The position numbers and the translations under genes were made by a program. Of a stretch of 39,288 nucleotides of DNA, positions 20,418-28,763 are shown in pieces. This DNA comes from a virus. Location of the stretch: positions 1 through 39,288 of the IMG/VR virus record IMGVR_UViG_3300046375_000045. One strand, 5' to 3'. Positions within the stretch are counted from its first letter, which is position 1; every line of letters begins with the position of its first letter. The notes under the pieces are model-generated. The model ran no database searches. It was given only the letters and a program-made list of their open reading frames with translations, and had not been told where the DNA came from.

Positions 20418-20843
20418 ATGAGTACAGTTGGAACGCTCGTCCGCGATCCGGGGATTGTCTGGCTGCCGATTCAAGCGGCTGCCGCAGCCGGCGCGACTGC
20501 GATTTTGCGAGGAATGCTCGTGGTAGTCGATGGGACTACCTTTACGGCGCGCCAAGCGGCATTAGCCGATGCGCACATTCATGGGGTCGCTTTAAGCGAC
20601 GCTGATCCTGATTTGTTGAGTGTGGCAGTTGCTGCTATCGGCGGTTATACCGTGAGCATGGCGCCGATTGCAGGTCAGACGTTTAACGTTGGGACGCCTG
20701 TTTATCAGGACCAGACTGCCGGCGGCGGCTTTAAAGTGACCGCGGCAGTAACCGCCAGCAAGATTCTTGGTTGGTGCGTGAACCCGCAAAAGGATTCCTT
20801 GGGCAACATCGAAGTTGCAATGTTCACCATGCTTGAGACCTAA
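20418..20843 (+). CDS. Capsid decoration protein candidate (DUF2190-like)
   Basis: 141 residues; AAAGGT lies 8 bases before the ATG. GTLVRDPGIVWLPIQAAAAA... LRGMLVVVDGTTFTARQAAL and the beta-rich Ala/Val/Gly composition fit small head-stabilising proteins encoded between protease and capsid. Residues 83-105 (GQTFNVGTPVYQDQTAGGGF) form a further strand pair. Location in Mu-like heads matches a decoration protein. Confidence 0.65.
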   Translation: MSTVGTLVRDPGIVWLPIQAAAAAGATAILRGMLVVVDGTTFTARQAALADAHIHGVALSDADPDLLSVAVAAIGGYTVSMAPIAGQTFNVGTPVYQDQTAGGGFKVTAAVTASKILGWCVNPQKDSLGNIEVAMFTMLET

Positions 20844-20875
20844 AGGTTAGCACTCAGTAATAAGGATAAATTGTT

Positions 20876-21772
20876 ATGACCAAAGATCATGTTCAGTTAC
20901 TAACCTTTTCTCAAGGTGTGGTGGCCGATTACGAGAAAAAGAATCAGATCGGTTCTTTTTTGGCCCCGGAAGTAGTGGTGGGCGGCGGGATCTATCATTA
21001 CAAGGATTATGGGCTCGGCAACGCTTTTACGGCGATCGACATGCGCCGTGTCATCGGTGGACCATCGAAGATGTTGCACCTAAGTGTTAACGATCTCCAG
21101 GACATCAACTCCGAGTATAGTCTGGCGACGTTCATCGATGATCAAGAGCGGGAGAACAACCCGGCCAATATCGCGGTCTTGGAACAGCGCAAGATCACCG
21201 ACTTGGTGAACACCGCGATGAACAACAACCTGTATCTGGTGTTGGCGGCAGCGCGGACCTTGACGGCAAACGTGGCGTTGCCTACGGTGGCTACTCCCGG
21301 TGTTTGGTCGAACACCGCTAATGATCCGGTGAACGAGATCAACTTAGCGTGCAAGTACATTGCCGACAATTACGGAGTCGTTCCTAATCGGATTTATTTC
21401 GATTCCGGTGCTTGGATTAAATATCAGAACAACCCGAATGTTCGTGGCCGATTCCAAGGCGTGTTGGTCCAGTCGGTTACTCCGGAGAACACGGTTCAGC
21501 TGTGGAACGTGCCAATGACGGCAAAAGTCAACCAGGGCGCGTTGTATGAAGGCGGCACCGGATTCAATGATGCGATCATTTTCTTTGGCCAGGATGGCCC
21601 GAGCCAATATGACGCCACCTTCATGAAGACATTTGTGAACGTGGCCGGTCGTTTTACTCGGATTCGAAGCTGGCGCGATGAGGACACTTCCAGCGATAAA
21701 TATAAGGCGAGCTGGTTCCAGAAGATCAAGCTAACGGGCCAGGCAACGGCGTATCGGTTCACAGTCAGTTAG
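20876..21772 (+). CDS. Major capsid protein
   Basis: 298 residues; AAGGA (20862-20866) 9 bases upstream. GSFLAPEVVVGGGIYHYKDY opens the protein; AACKYIADNYGVVPNRIYFD-like helix and strand (residues ~155-180) and the C-terminal RIRSWRDEDTSSDKYKASWF agree with HK97-fold capsid proteins of the gpT/coat type. Position after protease and decoration gene is canonical. No N-terminal delta domain is visible, in keeping with a separate scaffold. Confidence 0.85.
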   Translation: MTKDHVQLLTFSQGVVADYEKKNQIGSFLAPEVVVGGGIYHYKDYGLGNAFTAIDMRRVIGGPSKMLHLSVNDLQDINSEYSLATFIDDQERENNPANIAVLEQRKITDLVNTAMNNNLYLVLAAARTLTANVALPTVATPGVWSNTANDPVNEINLACKYIADNYGVVPNRIYFDSGAWIKYQNNPNVRGRFQGVLVQSVTPENTVQLWNVPMTAKVNQGALYEGGTGFNDAIIFFGQDGPSQYDATFMKTFVNVAGRFTRIRSWRDEDTSSDKYKASWFQKIKLTGQATAYRFTVS

Positions 21773-21787
21773 GACTGGAGGTCAGAT

Positions 21788-21967
21788 ATGGCAGATCAAC
21801 TAGAGGTGCCAACGGTCGAACCCTTAGCTGGTTCAACCGTTATTACTCGTGCTCAAGTCTTGTGTTGGCCCTTGCATGATTGCCGCACAAAAGGGAATGC
21901 AGCAATTCCTGATTGGCAATTTCTTACTTGGGCCAAACACGACATCATTCGAGTCAACGGATTGTAA
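21788..21967 (+). CDS. Hypothetical protein, 59 residues
   Basis: GGAGG (21775-21779) is 8 bases before the ATG. MADQLEVPTVEPLAGSTVIT continues to a Trp-rich end (IPDWQFLTWAKHDIIRV) with two Cys. No family known. The strong RBS directly after the capsid gene suggests high expression, as for a minor head component. Confidence 0.65.
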   Translation: MADQLEVPTVEPLAGSTVITRAQVLCWPLHDCRTKGNAAIPDWQFLTWAKHDIIRVNGL

Positions 21968-21976
21968 GGAGAAGAG

Positions 21977-22309
21977 ATGAATGCACCCGTGCAATCAATC
22001 GTCGGCTTCGGGAGTGTGTCGCTGCCGGCTACTGCAGGCACCTATGTTCAGTTGCCCAATATTGTATGCGACCACGTCGGATTCGGCAAGACTGCCGCCG
22101 ACATCCGATTAGCGGGCAGCGCGACGCCCGGTAACGCTTATCTTTTGTTGAACACTTCGGCTACTGGTCAAGGTGCGAACGCAAATATAGCCGTTCCTTG
22201 TGCGGGCAACGCCAACAATCTTTGGTTGGCCAGTGACACTGCCACCGCCCAGATCGTGGGCTTCATGTGGCTGCAATCCGGTTTGGTGTACACCTGTCCC
22301 GGCGTGTGA
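21977..22309 (+). CDS. Beta-rich small structural protein (head decoration candidate)
   Basis: 110 residues; AAGGAG is 5 bases upstream. Gly/Ala/Thr-rich strands (VSLPATAGTYVQLPNIVCDH; GNAYLLLNTSATGQGANANI; IVGFMWLQSGLVY) suggest a beta sandwich or barrel, as in head fibres or decoration proteins. Located directly after the capsid gene set. Confidence 0.65.
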   Translation: MNAPVQSIVGFGSVSLPATAGTYVQLPNIVCDHVGFGKTAADIRLAGSATPGNAYLLLNTSATGQGANANIAVPCAGNANNLWLASDTATAQIVGFMWLQSGLVYTCPGV

Positions 22310-22374
22310 AACCGCTTAGTAGTCAAAAAAACTATGCTTCTGTATAAATGGATCACAAACAGTTAGGAGGCAAA

Positions 22375-22533
22375 ATGCCTGGAAAATCTAAAGCCCAGAG
22401 GCAAGCCGCGGGGATCGCGCATGCTATTCAAAAAGGCGAAGTCAAACCGCAAAAGGGTACGCCGTCTGCGGAAATGGCCAAATCAATGACGATGAAAGAA
22501 ACTAAGGCGTTTTCACAGAAACCAAAGAAGTAG
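22375..22533 (+). CDS. DUF3008-like small protein
   Basis: 52 residues from ATG 22375, set by TAGGAGG (22364-22370). MPGKSKAQRQAAGIAHAIQK ... MAKSMTMKETKAFSQKPKK corresponds to the DUF3008 pattern (PxKSKAQ....G.A...K.G... VAKSM....KDFA). Widespread in tailed phages between capsid and connector genes; role unknown. Very basic. Confidence 0.75.
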   Translation: MPGKSKAQRQAAGIAHAIQKGEVKPQKGTPSAEMAKSMTMKETKAFSQKPKK

Positions 22534-22538
22534 GCGTT

Positions 22539-23006
22539 ATGGCCTGGATCACGCTGGCAACCGATCATGTAGTTAATAGCCTGACTACGCAGGAGCAGTC
22601 GATGATGACTGATCCTGCCAGCTCGGTTGATCTGGCGAACATTGTCCAGGGCGTTACTGCGCTGGTTAGGGGCAAGGTTTTCTCCTGGCGCCCGAACCAA
22701 GGTTTGATGCCGGTGGTTCTGCCAGGCACGATTCCGGATGAGCTTTTGGGCCCGGCGATCGCAATCGCTCGGTTCAAGTTTTTGACGCACCTTCCCGGTA
22801 CTCAGCTCATAACCAAGGAGCGTAGTGCAGATAAGGACGAGGCCTACGCTTATCTTGATGACGTGTCGAGCGGCAAGATGATCATCTTGGGGCCCGATGG
22901 CACCACGGTCCCAAGTAACCCGGCTGACACCGATGGTGAACCCTATTTCAAACCTTATCCGGATTGGCAATCGGCTGGCACGCCGGCGTGGGGAGGCTAC
23001 TGGTGA
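22539..23006 (+). CDS. Head-tail connector (DUF1320, Mu gp36-like)
   Basis: 155 residues. AWITLATDHVVNSLTTQEQS, then an array of helices (LANIVQGVTALVRGKVFSW; LLGPAIAIARFKFLTHLPG; RSADKDEAYAYLDDVSSGKM) fit the gp36/DUF1320 adaptor family. It should plug the portal ring after packaging. Its stop overlaps the following GTG start. Confidence 0.8.
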   Translation: MAWITLATDHVVNSLTTQEQSMMTDPASSVDLANIVQGVTALVRGKVFSWRPNQGLMPVVLPGTIPDELLGPAIAIARFKFLTHLPGTQLITKERSADKDEAYAYLDDVSSGKMIILGPDGTTVPSNPADTDGEPYFKPYPDWQSAGTPAWGGYW

Positions 23007-23173
23007 GTATGACTGAAGCCGATTATCTGAAAATGCCTGAAGCCGATTATGCGCTTCTGCTTGCCAATAAAATTCTGGATCGAATAAGCGCTGATCCCGA
23101 TGACGATCTCGCAATCTTAGCGCGCCAGCTTCTGCGGGCTCGAGAACGACTAGACAAGATTGAAAAGCAGTGA
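23003..23173 (+). CDS. Hypothetical protein, 56 residues
   Basis: GTG 23003 is 6 bases after GGGAGG (22991-22996); ATG 23009 is an alternative. MSMTEADYLKMPEADYALLL has a short internal repeat (EADY) and is followed by an acidic, then basic helix (LLRARERLDKIEKQ). No family known; between connector and neck genes. Confidence 0.6.
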   Translation: MSMTEADYLKMPEADYALLLANKILDRISADPDDDLAILARQLLRARERLDKIEKQ

Positions 23174-23745
23174 ACGTCAAAGTCACAGTGCAGGAAAGTG
23201 TCCGGTTTAAGCGTAAGCTGAGCGAGATCGCGGCGCTTTCCTCGATTGTGCTGAATCAGGCCGGGCGCGACACCGCCGATTGGCTCCGGCGTTACCATAC
23301 CCGATTCCGGCAAAGATGGCAGGGCCCGCGGTACATGGCCGGACCGCGTTCTAATCTGTTCTGGCAACAGGTCGTTGCCGGATGGCAGGATCCGGTAGTT
23401 AGCGGCAAGCGGGTAACGATTACCAACACGTTCGGATTGCTCAAATGGAAAACGACAGGCGGGACGATTATGCCAAAACGCGCCCGGATGTTGACGATTC
23501 CGCTGGTACCCGATGCCAAGGGTTTGACTGTGGCCGAGTACGAGGCCGAGGAGGGTACGCCGCTTTTCCGCGCCGGGAACGCGCTCTGTCGGCGGATTGG
23601 TAAACGGCTCGAGGCGATTTACGCGCTCAAGGAATCCGTTACGCAAGCACCGTGGCCTGACGCGATGCCGCCGGATGACGAAATTAAGAAAGTGTTCACC
23701 GATTCGGTCAGAGCGCAAATTCGAGGAATCGCCAAACAGCAATGA
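23170..23745 (+). CDS. Neck / tail-completion protein candidate
   Basis: 191 residues, GTG start in a GTGA overlap. SVRFKRKLSEIAALSSIVLN and RRYHTRFRQRWQGPRYMAGP resemble phage virion-morphogenesis and gp10-type proteins; FGLLKWKTTGGTIMPKRARM followed by LTIPL is a strand-rich core typical of tail-completion proteins. Position between connector and tail-tube genes supports a neck role. Family assignment is by context. Confidence 0.6.
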   Translation: MNVKVTVQESVRFKRKLSEIAALSSIVLNQAGRDTADWLRRYHTRFRQRWQGPRYMAGPRSNLFWQQVVAGWQDPVVSGKRVTITNTFGLLKWKTTGGTIMPKRARMLTIPLVPDAKGLTVAEYEAEEGTPLFRAGNALCRRIGKRLEAIYALKESVTQAPWPDAMPPDDEIKKVFTDSVRAQIRGIAKQQ

Positions 23746-23758
23746 ACGCCGTTTCCAT
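23742..23758 (+). repeat. 17-bp direct repeat, left copy
   Basis: ATGAACGCCGTTTCCAT is identical to 24296-24312. Each copy is the start (ATG plus first codons MNAVS) of a gene. Recombination between them would delete 554 bp and restore a continuous tail-gene junction. Confidence 0.9.
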
Positions 23759-24299
23759 ACTGTTCGCGGCGCGTAATTCGGTTTACAAGACCATCCCAGG
23801 ACTCGACGTATGGGACGAGGACCGAGATGCACTGAACTGGCATGGAGGCAATCCGGGGATATTCCATCCACCCTGCAGGCTCTTCAGCAAATGGTTGCGA
23901 CAGTTTTCCAAAGCGCCGTCATCAGAAAAACTTCTTGCGCACTGGGCGGTGGATCAGGTCAGAACGTGGGGTGGCGTATTGGAACATCCCGCCTGCTCTC
24001 TTCTCTGGGACGAAGCGCGGCTCCCGTCGCCGGGGACCAGGGATAAACATGGATTGTCCATAGCGGTAAACCAACTGTGGTGGGGCCACAAACTGTACAA
24101 AACGACGTGGCTCTATATCTGTGGGGCGGCAACCATTCCTGAGATCCCTTTTACGTTGAAGGAACCTACCCACGCTTATCGCACGGAAAGTCCGCACCGC
24201 ATCAGGATAAGTTCCGCCGCTAGGCAGGCTACGCCGATTGAATTCGCCAAATGGCTCGTATCGGTCGCCGAGCGTTGTGAACCGGCCAAGATAATATGA
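23742..24299 (+). CDS. Methyltransferase-fold-like phage protein, probable moron
   Basis: 185 residues. IPGLDVWDEDRDALNWHGGN, then IFHPPCRLFSKW (HPPC), GGVLEHPACSLLW and WWGHKLYKTTWLYICG form the pattern of a common phage protein that I know only as uncharacterised. HPPC and the LEHP segment are reminiscent of the PPC and ENP/ENV motifs of cytosine-5 DNA methyltransferases, suggesting a Rossmann enzyme acting on DNA or nucleotides, but the full motif set is not present. It breaks up the tail genes and is bounded by 17-bp repeats, as expected of a moron. Confidence 0.6.
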   Translation: MNAVSILFAARNSVYKTIPGLDVWDEDRDALNWHGGNPGIFHPPCRLFSKWLRQFSKAPSSEKLLAHWAVDQVRTWGGVLEHPACSLLWDEARLPSPGTRDKHGLSIAVNQLWWGHKLYKTTWLYICGAATIPEIPFTLKEPTHAYRTESPHRIRISSAARQATPIEFAKWLVSVAERCEPAKII

Positions 24300-24312
24300 A
24301 CGCCGTTTCCAT
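24296..24312 (+). repeat. 17-bp direct repeat, right copy
   Basis: Second copy of ATGAACGCCGTTTCCAT, at the start of the 24296-24790 gene and overlapping the stop of the upstream gene. Confidence 0.9.
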
Positions 24313-24790
24313 GCTCGAGCAACTCCAGGGCGTTGCGGTAAACGCCTTGAGCGCTGACCGGATGTTCAGCGGTGCACAGAGTGCCAATGGCCAGCCGGTG
24401 CCGATCGTGCTCGAGGCCAAGGGCGATATCATAACCCAGATTGAAACGGCGCTGGGGTCGGTCGGTATCTGTGCGCTGGTGATGACGCCTCTGATGGAGC
24501 TCTTTAACGAGCTGCTCCCTAACATGAGCGGCTGGGCGTTGATGACCGTGACCGTGTTTGAAAACGTGCCAGTTAATCAAAGTAATGGCGGCACCCAGAT
24601 TCGGGCGATTGCAATGGTGCAACGGGTTTTCGCGATTCTGCACCATTTGCCAACCGGGTTACCGACTGACTCGGGTGACCAGGATGTGCCAAGCTTTATG
24701 GGGATTAAGCGACCTTTTCAGATGCTCAGTGAAGGGCCCCCGTTGCAATACAATGTTTCATTCCAGGCGCATGTGCGCCTAATCGGTTAA
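24296..24790 (+). CDS. Tail terminator / completion protein candidate
   Basis: 164 residues, ATGA overlap. MNAVSMLEQLQGVAVNALSA, central strands (VPIVLEAKGDIITQIETALG; WALMTVTVFENVPVNQSNGG) and a final YNVSFQAHVRLIG resemble tail terminators that cap the tube, usually encoded just before the major tail protein, which follows here. The first five residues equal those of the previous gene because of the repeat. Confidence 0.6.
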   Translation: MNAVSMLEQLQGVAVNALSADRMFSGAQSANGQPVPIVLEAKGDIITQIETALGSVGICALVMTPLMELFNELLPNMSGWALMTVTVFENVPVNQSNGGTQIRAIAMVQRVFAILHHLPTGLPTDSGDQDVPSFMGIKRPFQMLSEGPPLQYNVSFQAHVRLIG

Positions 24791-24808
24791 AACAGAAAAA
24801 GAAAACTT

Positions 24809-25189
24809 ATGGCAGGTTATGTAACAAAGTTCCCGGCGGCGACCACCTACATTTTTGGCTCGACGGACGAGACCGGGATATCGACAGAGAGCTACGATCA
24901 GAATGATACGACTGATTCGTATGAACAAAAGAACGGTCAAGGCGAAGTCATCGAGCTGGTGACCCATAATCCGCGGGGCGAGATTACGCTCTTGGGTGAA
25001 GTTACCGGTACGATTGCGGCGAAGGTTGGCCAAACATTCACCTTTGCTAACTTCGTGTCGACCTATTACACGACGCCGCCGGTCTTGGCTGGGATCTCGG
25101 TAATTAAAGGAATTAATAGCTCAAAGGGTCGATCCAAGAACCAACAAATCCGCATCACGGCAACTTTCTATCCTCTGCTGTCTGCTTGA
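24809..25189 (+). CDS. Major tail (tube) protein candidate
   Basis: 126 residues, beta-rich with many Thr and Gly (GEVIELVTHNPRGEITLLGE; VTGTIAAKVGQTFTFANFVS; QQIRITATFYPLLSA). It precedes the chaperone and tape measure and follows the terminator candidate, the usual slot for the tube protein. It is short for the family, so it may be a minimal tube fold; no other tube candidate exists in the window. Confidence 0.6.
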   Translation: MAGYVTKFPAATTYIFGSTDETGISTESYDQNDTTDSYEQKNGQGEVIELVTHNPRGEITLLGEVTGTIAAKVGQTFTFANFVSTYYTTPPVLAGISVIKGINSSKGRSKNQQIRITATFYPLLSA

Positions 25190-25650
25190 ACGGAGCACTT
25201 CACGAGCGGATTTTTACTACCACCGACATGCGGTTAGCGGTGGTCCTGTTAATTTTTGGCAGCAAGTTGCGCCAATGCCTGCCGCTGGAGTGGAGCGATA
25301 TCTATCCGTCGGTGGACGCTTACCTGGAAAACCTTGAGAACCCGCGTCGCGCGCAACCTCGGACGAGGATTATTTTTAATTTCGAGCTGGTCAATTTACC
25401 GGATCAAATTTCGGAGAAATTTAAAACTGGGGAAAATGTATCCGCTGTAATCAATTGCTTGATTGCTGATGGTGCGCGTGAAGCGCTCCTGGCGGCGCGT
25501 CAACATCTTTACGATTTGATCGTGCTCATGAGAGATGAACGGCCAGACGCCAAATGGGACATGATCAAAGGGCACGGGGCCGGAGAACTGGTCACATTCG
25601 GTAAACGGGCGCCGGTCGAATTGCAGGAAGAATTTCTAAGCAAACTATGA
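25186..25650 (+). CDS. Hypothetical tail-module protein, TTG start
   Basis: 154 residues; TTGA overlap sets a TTG start at 25186. Residues 1-45 are hydrophobic/mixed (DMRLAVVLLIFGSKLRQCLP), followed by charged helices (LENPRRAQPRTRIIFNFELV; AREALLAARQHLYDLIVLMR). No family recognised. Its stop overlaps the chaperone start. Confidence 0.65.
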   Translation: MNGALHERIFTTTDMRLAVVLLIFGSKLRQCLPLEWSDIYPSVDAYLENLENPRRAQPRTRIIFNFELVNLPDQISEKFKTGENVSAVINCLIADGAREALLAARQHLYDLIVLMRDERPDAKWDMIKGHGAGELVTFGKRAPVELQEEFLSKL

Positions 25651-26048
25651 ATGTGGAACAAGACATCGAGATGTCGACCGACGAAGCGCTGATCTCAGCG
25701 CTGACGCCAAAACAGGTTGGCGAGATCGAGTTGCAGCCATTTAGTCTGATGCGCCAGGTGATTTCGACTCGCCTGTGTCGGTCAGACGATACCTTTTTTA
25801 ATTCCGTAGTGACAGCCTGGGTTTGTACGCTCAGCGATACCGAAGTTTTAGAGCGCACCGAGAATGCCACACAAGCACGTTTAGCTGCGTTTGAATGGGC
25901 CGAGGCGCAAGGATACTCGATCACTCATTACAAGCCGCTCATGGACGCCTATAAGCGGCTAAATGCCGAATTGGCTGCTTCGACGCGGGCGCGGATGCGT
26001 GGCTCTGACGGGGACGCGCCAAAAAACGATGGAGGGCAGCTTCGGTAA
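25647..26048 (+). CDS. Tail assembly chaperone, unshifted form (gpG-like)
   Basis: 133 residues, helical and acidic (MSTDEALISALTPKQVGEIE; LRxx-type central helices; AFEWAEAQGYSITHYKPLMD). Placed immediately upstream of the tape measure, where lambda has G and GT. Near its end is an A AAA AAC slippery heptamer (26021-26027) in the correct phase, with a hairpin 7 bases further on. The unshifted product adds only six residues (DGGQLR) after the slip site. Confidence 0.8.
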   Translation: MNVEQDIEMSTDEALISALTPKQVGEIELQPFSLMRQVISTRLCRSDDTFFNSVVTAWVCTLSDTEVLERTENATQARLAAFEWAEAQGYSITHYKPLMDAYKRLNAELAASTRARMRGSDGDAPKNDGGQLR

Positions 26049-26242
26049 TCGAGGTTGCCGCGTGTATCATGCCACTCACTGGAATGACGCTGCAGGAGGT
26101 CTTGTGGACGTTGCCGGCGGCAGTCGCCTATCAGTTCCAGCTTGTTTACATGCAGATGCAAGGGCGTGAGTTTGTGATCGATAAACGTTCGCCGCAGTTG
26201 CTCGAGCGGCTCAAGAAAGCGAGGGCGCACCGTGGCCGATGA
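25647..26242 (+). CDS. Tail assembly chaperone, -1 frameshift form (gpGT-like)
   Basis: Coordinates include a -1 shift after AAC at 26025-26027; base 26027 is read twice. The product is 198 residues: 127 from the first frame plus 71 from the second (RWRAASVIEVAACIMPLTGM ... PQLLERLKKARAHRGR). The extension has no in-frame start codon with an RBS and ends at TGA 26240-26242, overlapping the tape measure start at 26232. This is the G/GT layout conserved in long-tailed phages. Confidence 0.8.
26021..26059 (+). promoter_or_regulatory. Programmed -1 ribosomal frameshift signal
   Basis: A AAA AAC (26021-26027) is in phase with the chaperone frame (CCA AAA AAC). After a 7-base spacer, GGCAGCTTC (26035-26043) pairs with GAGGTTGCC (26051-26059) over 9 pairs (two G-U) around a 7-base loop. 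Heptamer, spacer and stimulatory hairpin are all within the usual limits. Confidence 0.85.
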
Positions 26243-27752
26243 TATCAACGTAACGTTCGGGGCCGATGATTCGGCTTTGAGTCAGGCGATCGCCAAGATC
26301 AAAGCGTCGATGGCGCAACTCGATGCCGGTGCCGTCGCGTTAGGCAAAACAATCTCGGAAGCCTTCGCCAAGATGAATATTACTCAGGCGGCGGGTTTTA
26401 AGCTTGCTGGGCCTGAAGAGCAAAACGCTCTGGCACAATATTGGGCGAGCTTGGATAAAGTAGGAAAGAAAGTCGATGAGGTCAGCCAGGCGCACGGTAA
26501 AATGGGGCAGGCGACTAGACAGGCTGGGATAGACTTTGGGGCAATGGCCGAGCGAATGGCAGCTCGGATGGTGATTTTCGAAGCGATCCGGCTCGTGATC
26601 CAAGGGATCAAATATGCTTTTGATCAAATTTCAAATCTGCAACAGGTGCAACTCCAGTTTGATGCAATGGCAGATTCGGCCGACAACTTGGCCGGCAAAT
26701 TCAAATACCTTAAGGAAGGGTGGGAAGCTGCGTTCGTAAAACCGGAAAAGGCAATTGCCGCCTACGAGGCGCTTAAAGATCTCGGGGTAAGCGAAAATAC
26801 GGCGGCGATGGCAACCAAGGATCTGGACCAATGGAGCCAGATTCTTGGGATCGATGCAGTTAAATTAGCCGAGGCGCTTGGTCAGGTGGCCGAGGGGACC
26901 GCGTCACTGCAACAGATGCGCTTAGTGACCCGGATGATGGGCGAGCAAGGGGCAGCTGGGCGAGAGTTGGTCCAGAATCTAGTCGATTTGGAAAAAGCGC
27001 AAAAAGCTTTAGATGTTCAATCAGCGGCAACTGAAAAAAGCATGGCTGCGCAGTTGCGCGCGACCGAGCAGGCCAGTGCAGAAGCCGAGCGCCATCTCGA
27101 GCGGCACTTATCTTTTACTGAAAAGATTATCAACGCGCAGACCGCATGGGATCGGGCCCGCGGCCGCGAGACCAGGACACCTGCCCAGGTGCTGACCCAA
27201 GCTTTCGAAGCGCGCGGAGCTGGCGGTGGCGTTCCTGGGAGTGAAGTCATGATGCAACCCAGGGGTGGTTGGGGTGGCACGATGATCCCCAAGGCTGAGC
27301 TGGAGGAATATCGGCGTGGAATAGCCGCGATTGCGCAAGAGCAACATATCAGTCAATCGGCAGTTCATACCCTGATCCAGCAACAAGTGCTTGATTACCA
27401 TGATGTTTTAGCTGCGGCCAAGGAACGGACGAGCGACGAGATGCGTAACCTGACGCAGCTCGATCAAAAGCAACGGGACATGATGGAAGCGCAACGGACT
27501 GCCGCGGGGCTCGCGGTGACTGGCGCCAAAGCCCAGATCGCGGCCGCTTTACCGCAAGCTGTGACTGCACCGCCGACGGCGCTCTGGGAGCAGTTCACCA
27601 GCTCAATTAAGGGGTCCGGTGACGCGGTCAAACAATCAATTGATACTGGGATAGCAAAACTAGTTGAAGCGGTAGGGAAAGCTGAAAAAGCCAGTCAGCT
27701 GACGGCTGACCATACCGAAAGCCTCTATACATTATTGGCTGGTGGCACTTGA
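26232..27752 (+). CDS. Tape measure protein
   Basis: 506 residues from GTG 26232. The N-terminal part (DINVTFGADDSALSQAIAKI) and the long helix-rich body with heptads (LEKAQKALDVQSAATEKSMA; TEQASAEAERHLERHL), plus one hydrophobic stretch (MVIFEAIRLVIQGIKYAF), are typical. By the usual 0.15 nm per residue it predicts a tail of about 75 nm, short for a siphovirus. It is the longest gene between the chaperone and the distal tail genes. Confidence 0.8.
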   Translation: MADDINVTFGADDSALSQAIAKIKASMAQLDAGAVALGKTISEAFAKMNITQAAGFKLAGPEEQNALAQYWASLDKVGKKVDEVSQAHGKMGQATRQAGIDFGAMAERMAARMVIFEAIRLVIQGIKYAFDQISNLQQVQLQFDAMADSADNLAGKFKYLKEGWEAAFVKPEKAIAAYEALKDLGVSENTAAMATKDLDQWSQILGIDAVKLAEALGQVAEGTASLQQMRLVTRMMGEQGAAGRELVQNLVDLEKAQKALDVQSAATEKSMAAQLRATEQASAEAERHLERHLSFTEKIINAQTAWDRARGRETRTPAQVLTQAFEARGAGGGVPGSEVMMQPRGGWGGTMIPKAELEEYRRGIAAIAQEQHISQSAVHTLIQQQVLDYHDVLAAAKERTSDEMRNLTQLDQKQRDMMEAQRTAAGLAVTGAKAQIAAALPQAVTAPPTALWEQFTSSIKGSGDAVKQSIDTGIAKLVEAVGKAEKASQLTADHTESLYTLLAGGT

Positions 27753-27756
27753 GAAA

Positions 27757-28755
27757 ATGGCGCTCATTTTCAATAGCATCACGCAATTCGAGATCCAGCC
27801 TGAGCGGACCAAGCGCCGGGTCAAGCGCGATGATCTGGATACGCTGACCGAAATCTGGACCGGGCCGAGTGATCAGGAAGATAGTTTTATTCCGCTGATT
27901 GGTACGCAGCATCCGGAATGGAGTTTAATGACGGTTATTGACACTTCCATTAAACGGATGCCGGCCAGCGTTTCGGAAGTGACGATCAATTATCAGGGGA
28001 AATTCGCTGGTGGAGGTTCTTATAGTTCGGTGCCGACCATCTCGCAATCGTGGATGGAAGGCGAAGTGTCTTATCAGAGCGTTTACACGACCGATGTACG
28101 GGTACCGACCGGCAGCGGTAGTTATTACACGTTCCCACAGGTAGGCTTAAACACCTTTTCGCGGCGGTACAACGGTCGCTGCTGTCAGCTTGCTTATATC
28201 ACGACGATTCGGCCGACTGGTAATCCGACTCAGATCGGGTTGGCTGACGATTTTTTGGGGTTTACGAACGTGTGGGAAACGTTGACGGCTTTTCAACCGG
28301 GCGCCTCTTTTGCCATGCAAGGGACGCCGATCGAACAGATGGTGTGCACCGACGTAAAAATTGAAGACCGAGCGGACGGCTGGTATCGGGTAACGGAGAC
28401 CTACCAAAGCAAGCAGTTTCCAGGGCCAGCAGTACGTGGGCCGGTATTCGGCCAGATTGGAGTAGGTACCAGAACAGTGGATTCGAGCAGCCCACAACCG
28501 CAACCGATCACGGCACAAAATACCGGCTGGCTTTTTAGCAGTTCCGGTGCTCAAGGAGCGGCGAACGCTGCCGGGCAAACGTTACCGTCCAGTGATCCGA
28601 CAACCCAGTCGGTGCAGGTTGCCACCACTAAACAGATTGGAATAGATCCGGCCTGGGGTGGGGTTGACAATGCTCCGGCTTCGGCGGCTTCAACCATCAG
28701 CTATTCGCAAACTCAAGCCAATATGGCAACGCCGGCCCAGCAACTTACCTATTGA
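27757..28755 (+). CDS. Distal tail / baseplate protein candidate
   Basis: 332 residues from ATG 27757 (a GTG at 27742 is an alternative). Beta-rich: LDTLTEIWTGPSDQEDSFIP; ASVSEVTINYQGKFAGGGSY; WYRVTETYQSKQFPG, with a Pro/Gln/Ser-rich tail. Directly downstream of the tape measure, where distal tail and hub proteins are encoded. Family not recognised. Confidence 0.6.
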   Translation: MALIFNSITQFEIQPERTKRRVKRDDLDTLTEIWTGPSDQEDSFIPLIGTQHPEWSLMTVIDTSIKRMPASVSEVTINYQGKFAGGGSYSSVPTISQSWMEGEVSYQSVYTTDVRVPTGSGSYYTFPQVGLNTFSRRYNGRCCQLAYITTIRPTGNPTQIGLADDFLGFTNVWETLTAFQPGASFAMQGTPIEQMVCTDVKIEDRADGWYRVTETYQSKQFPGPAVRGPVFGQIGVGTRTVDSSSPQPQPITAQNTGWLFSSSGAQGAANAAGQTLPSSDPTTQSVQVATTKQIGIDPAWGGVDNAPASAASTISYSQTQANMATPAQQLTY

Positions 28756-28763
28756 GGCTTTTT

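Noticed and set aside
22428-23871. Two long reverse frames (252 and 274 codons)
   Set aside because: Shadows of the connector and neck genes, which form an overlapping forward operon.
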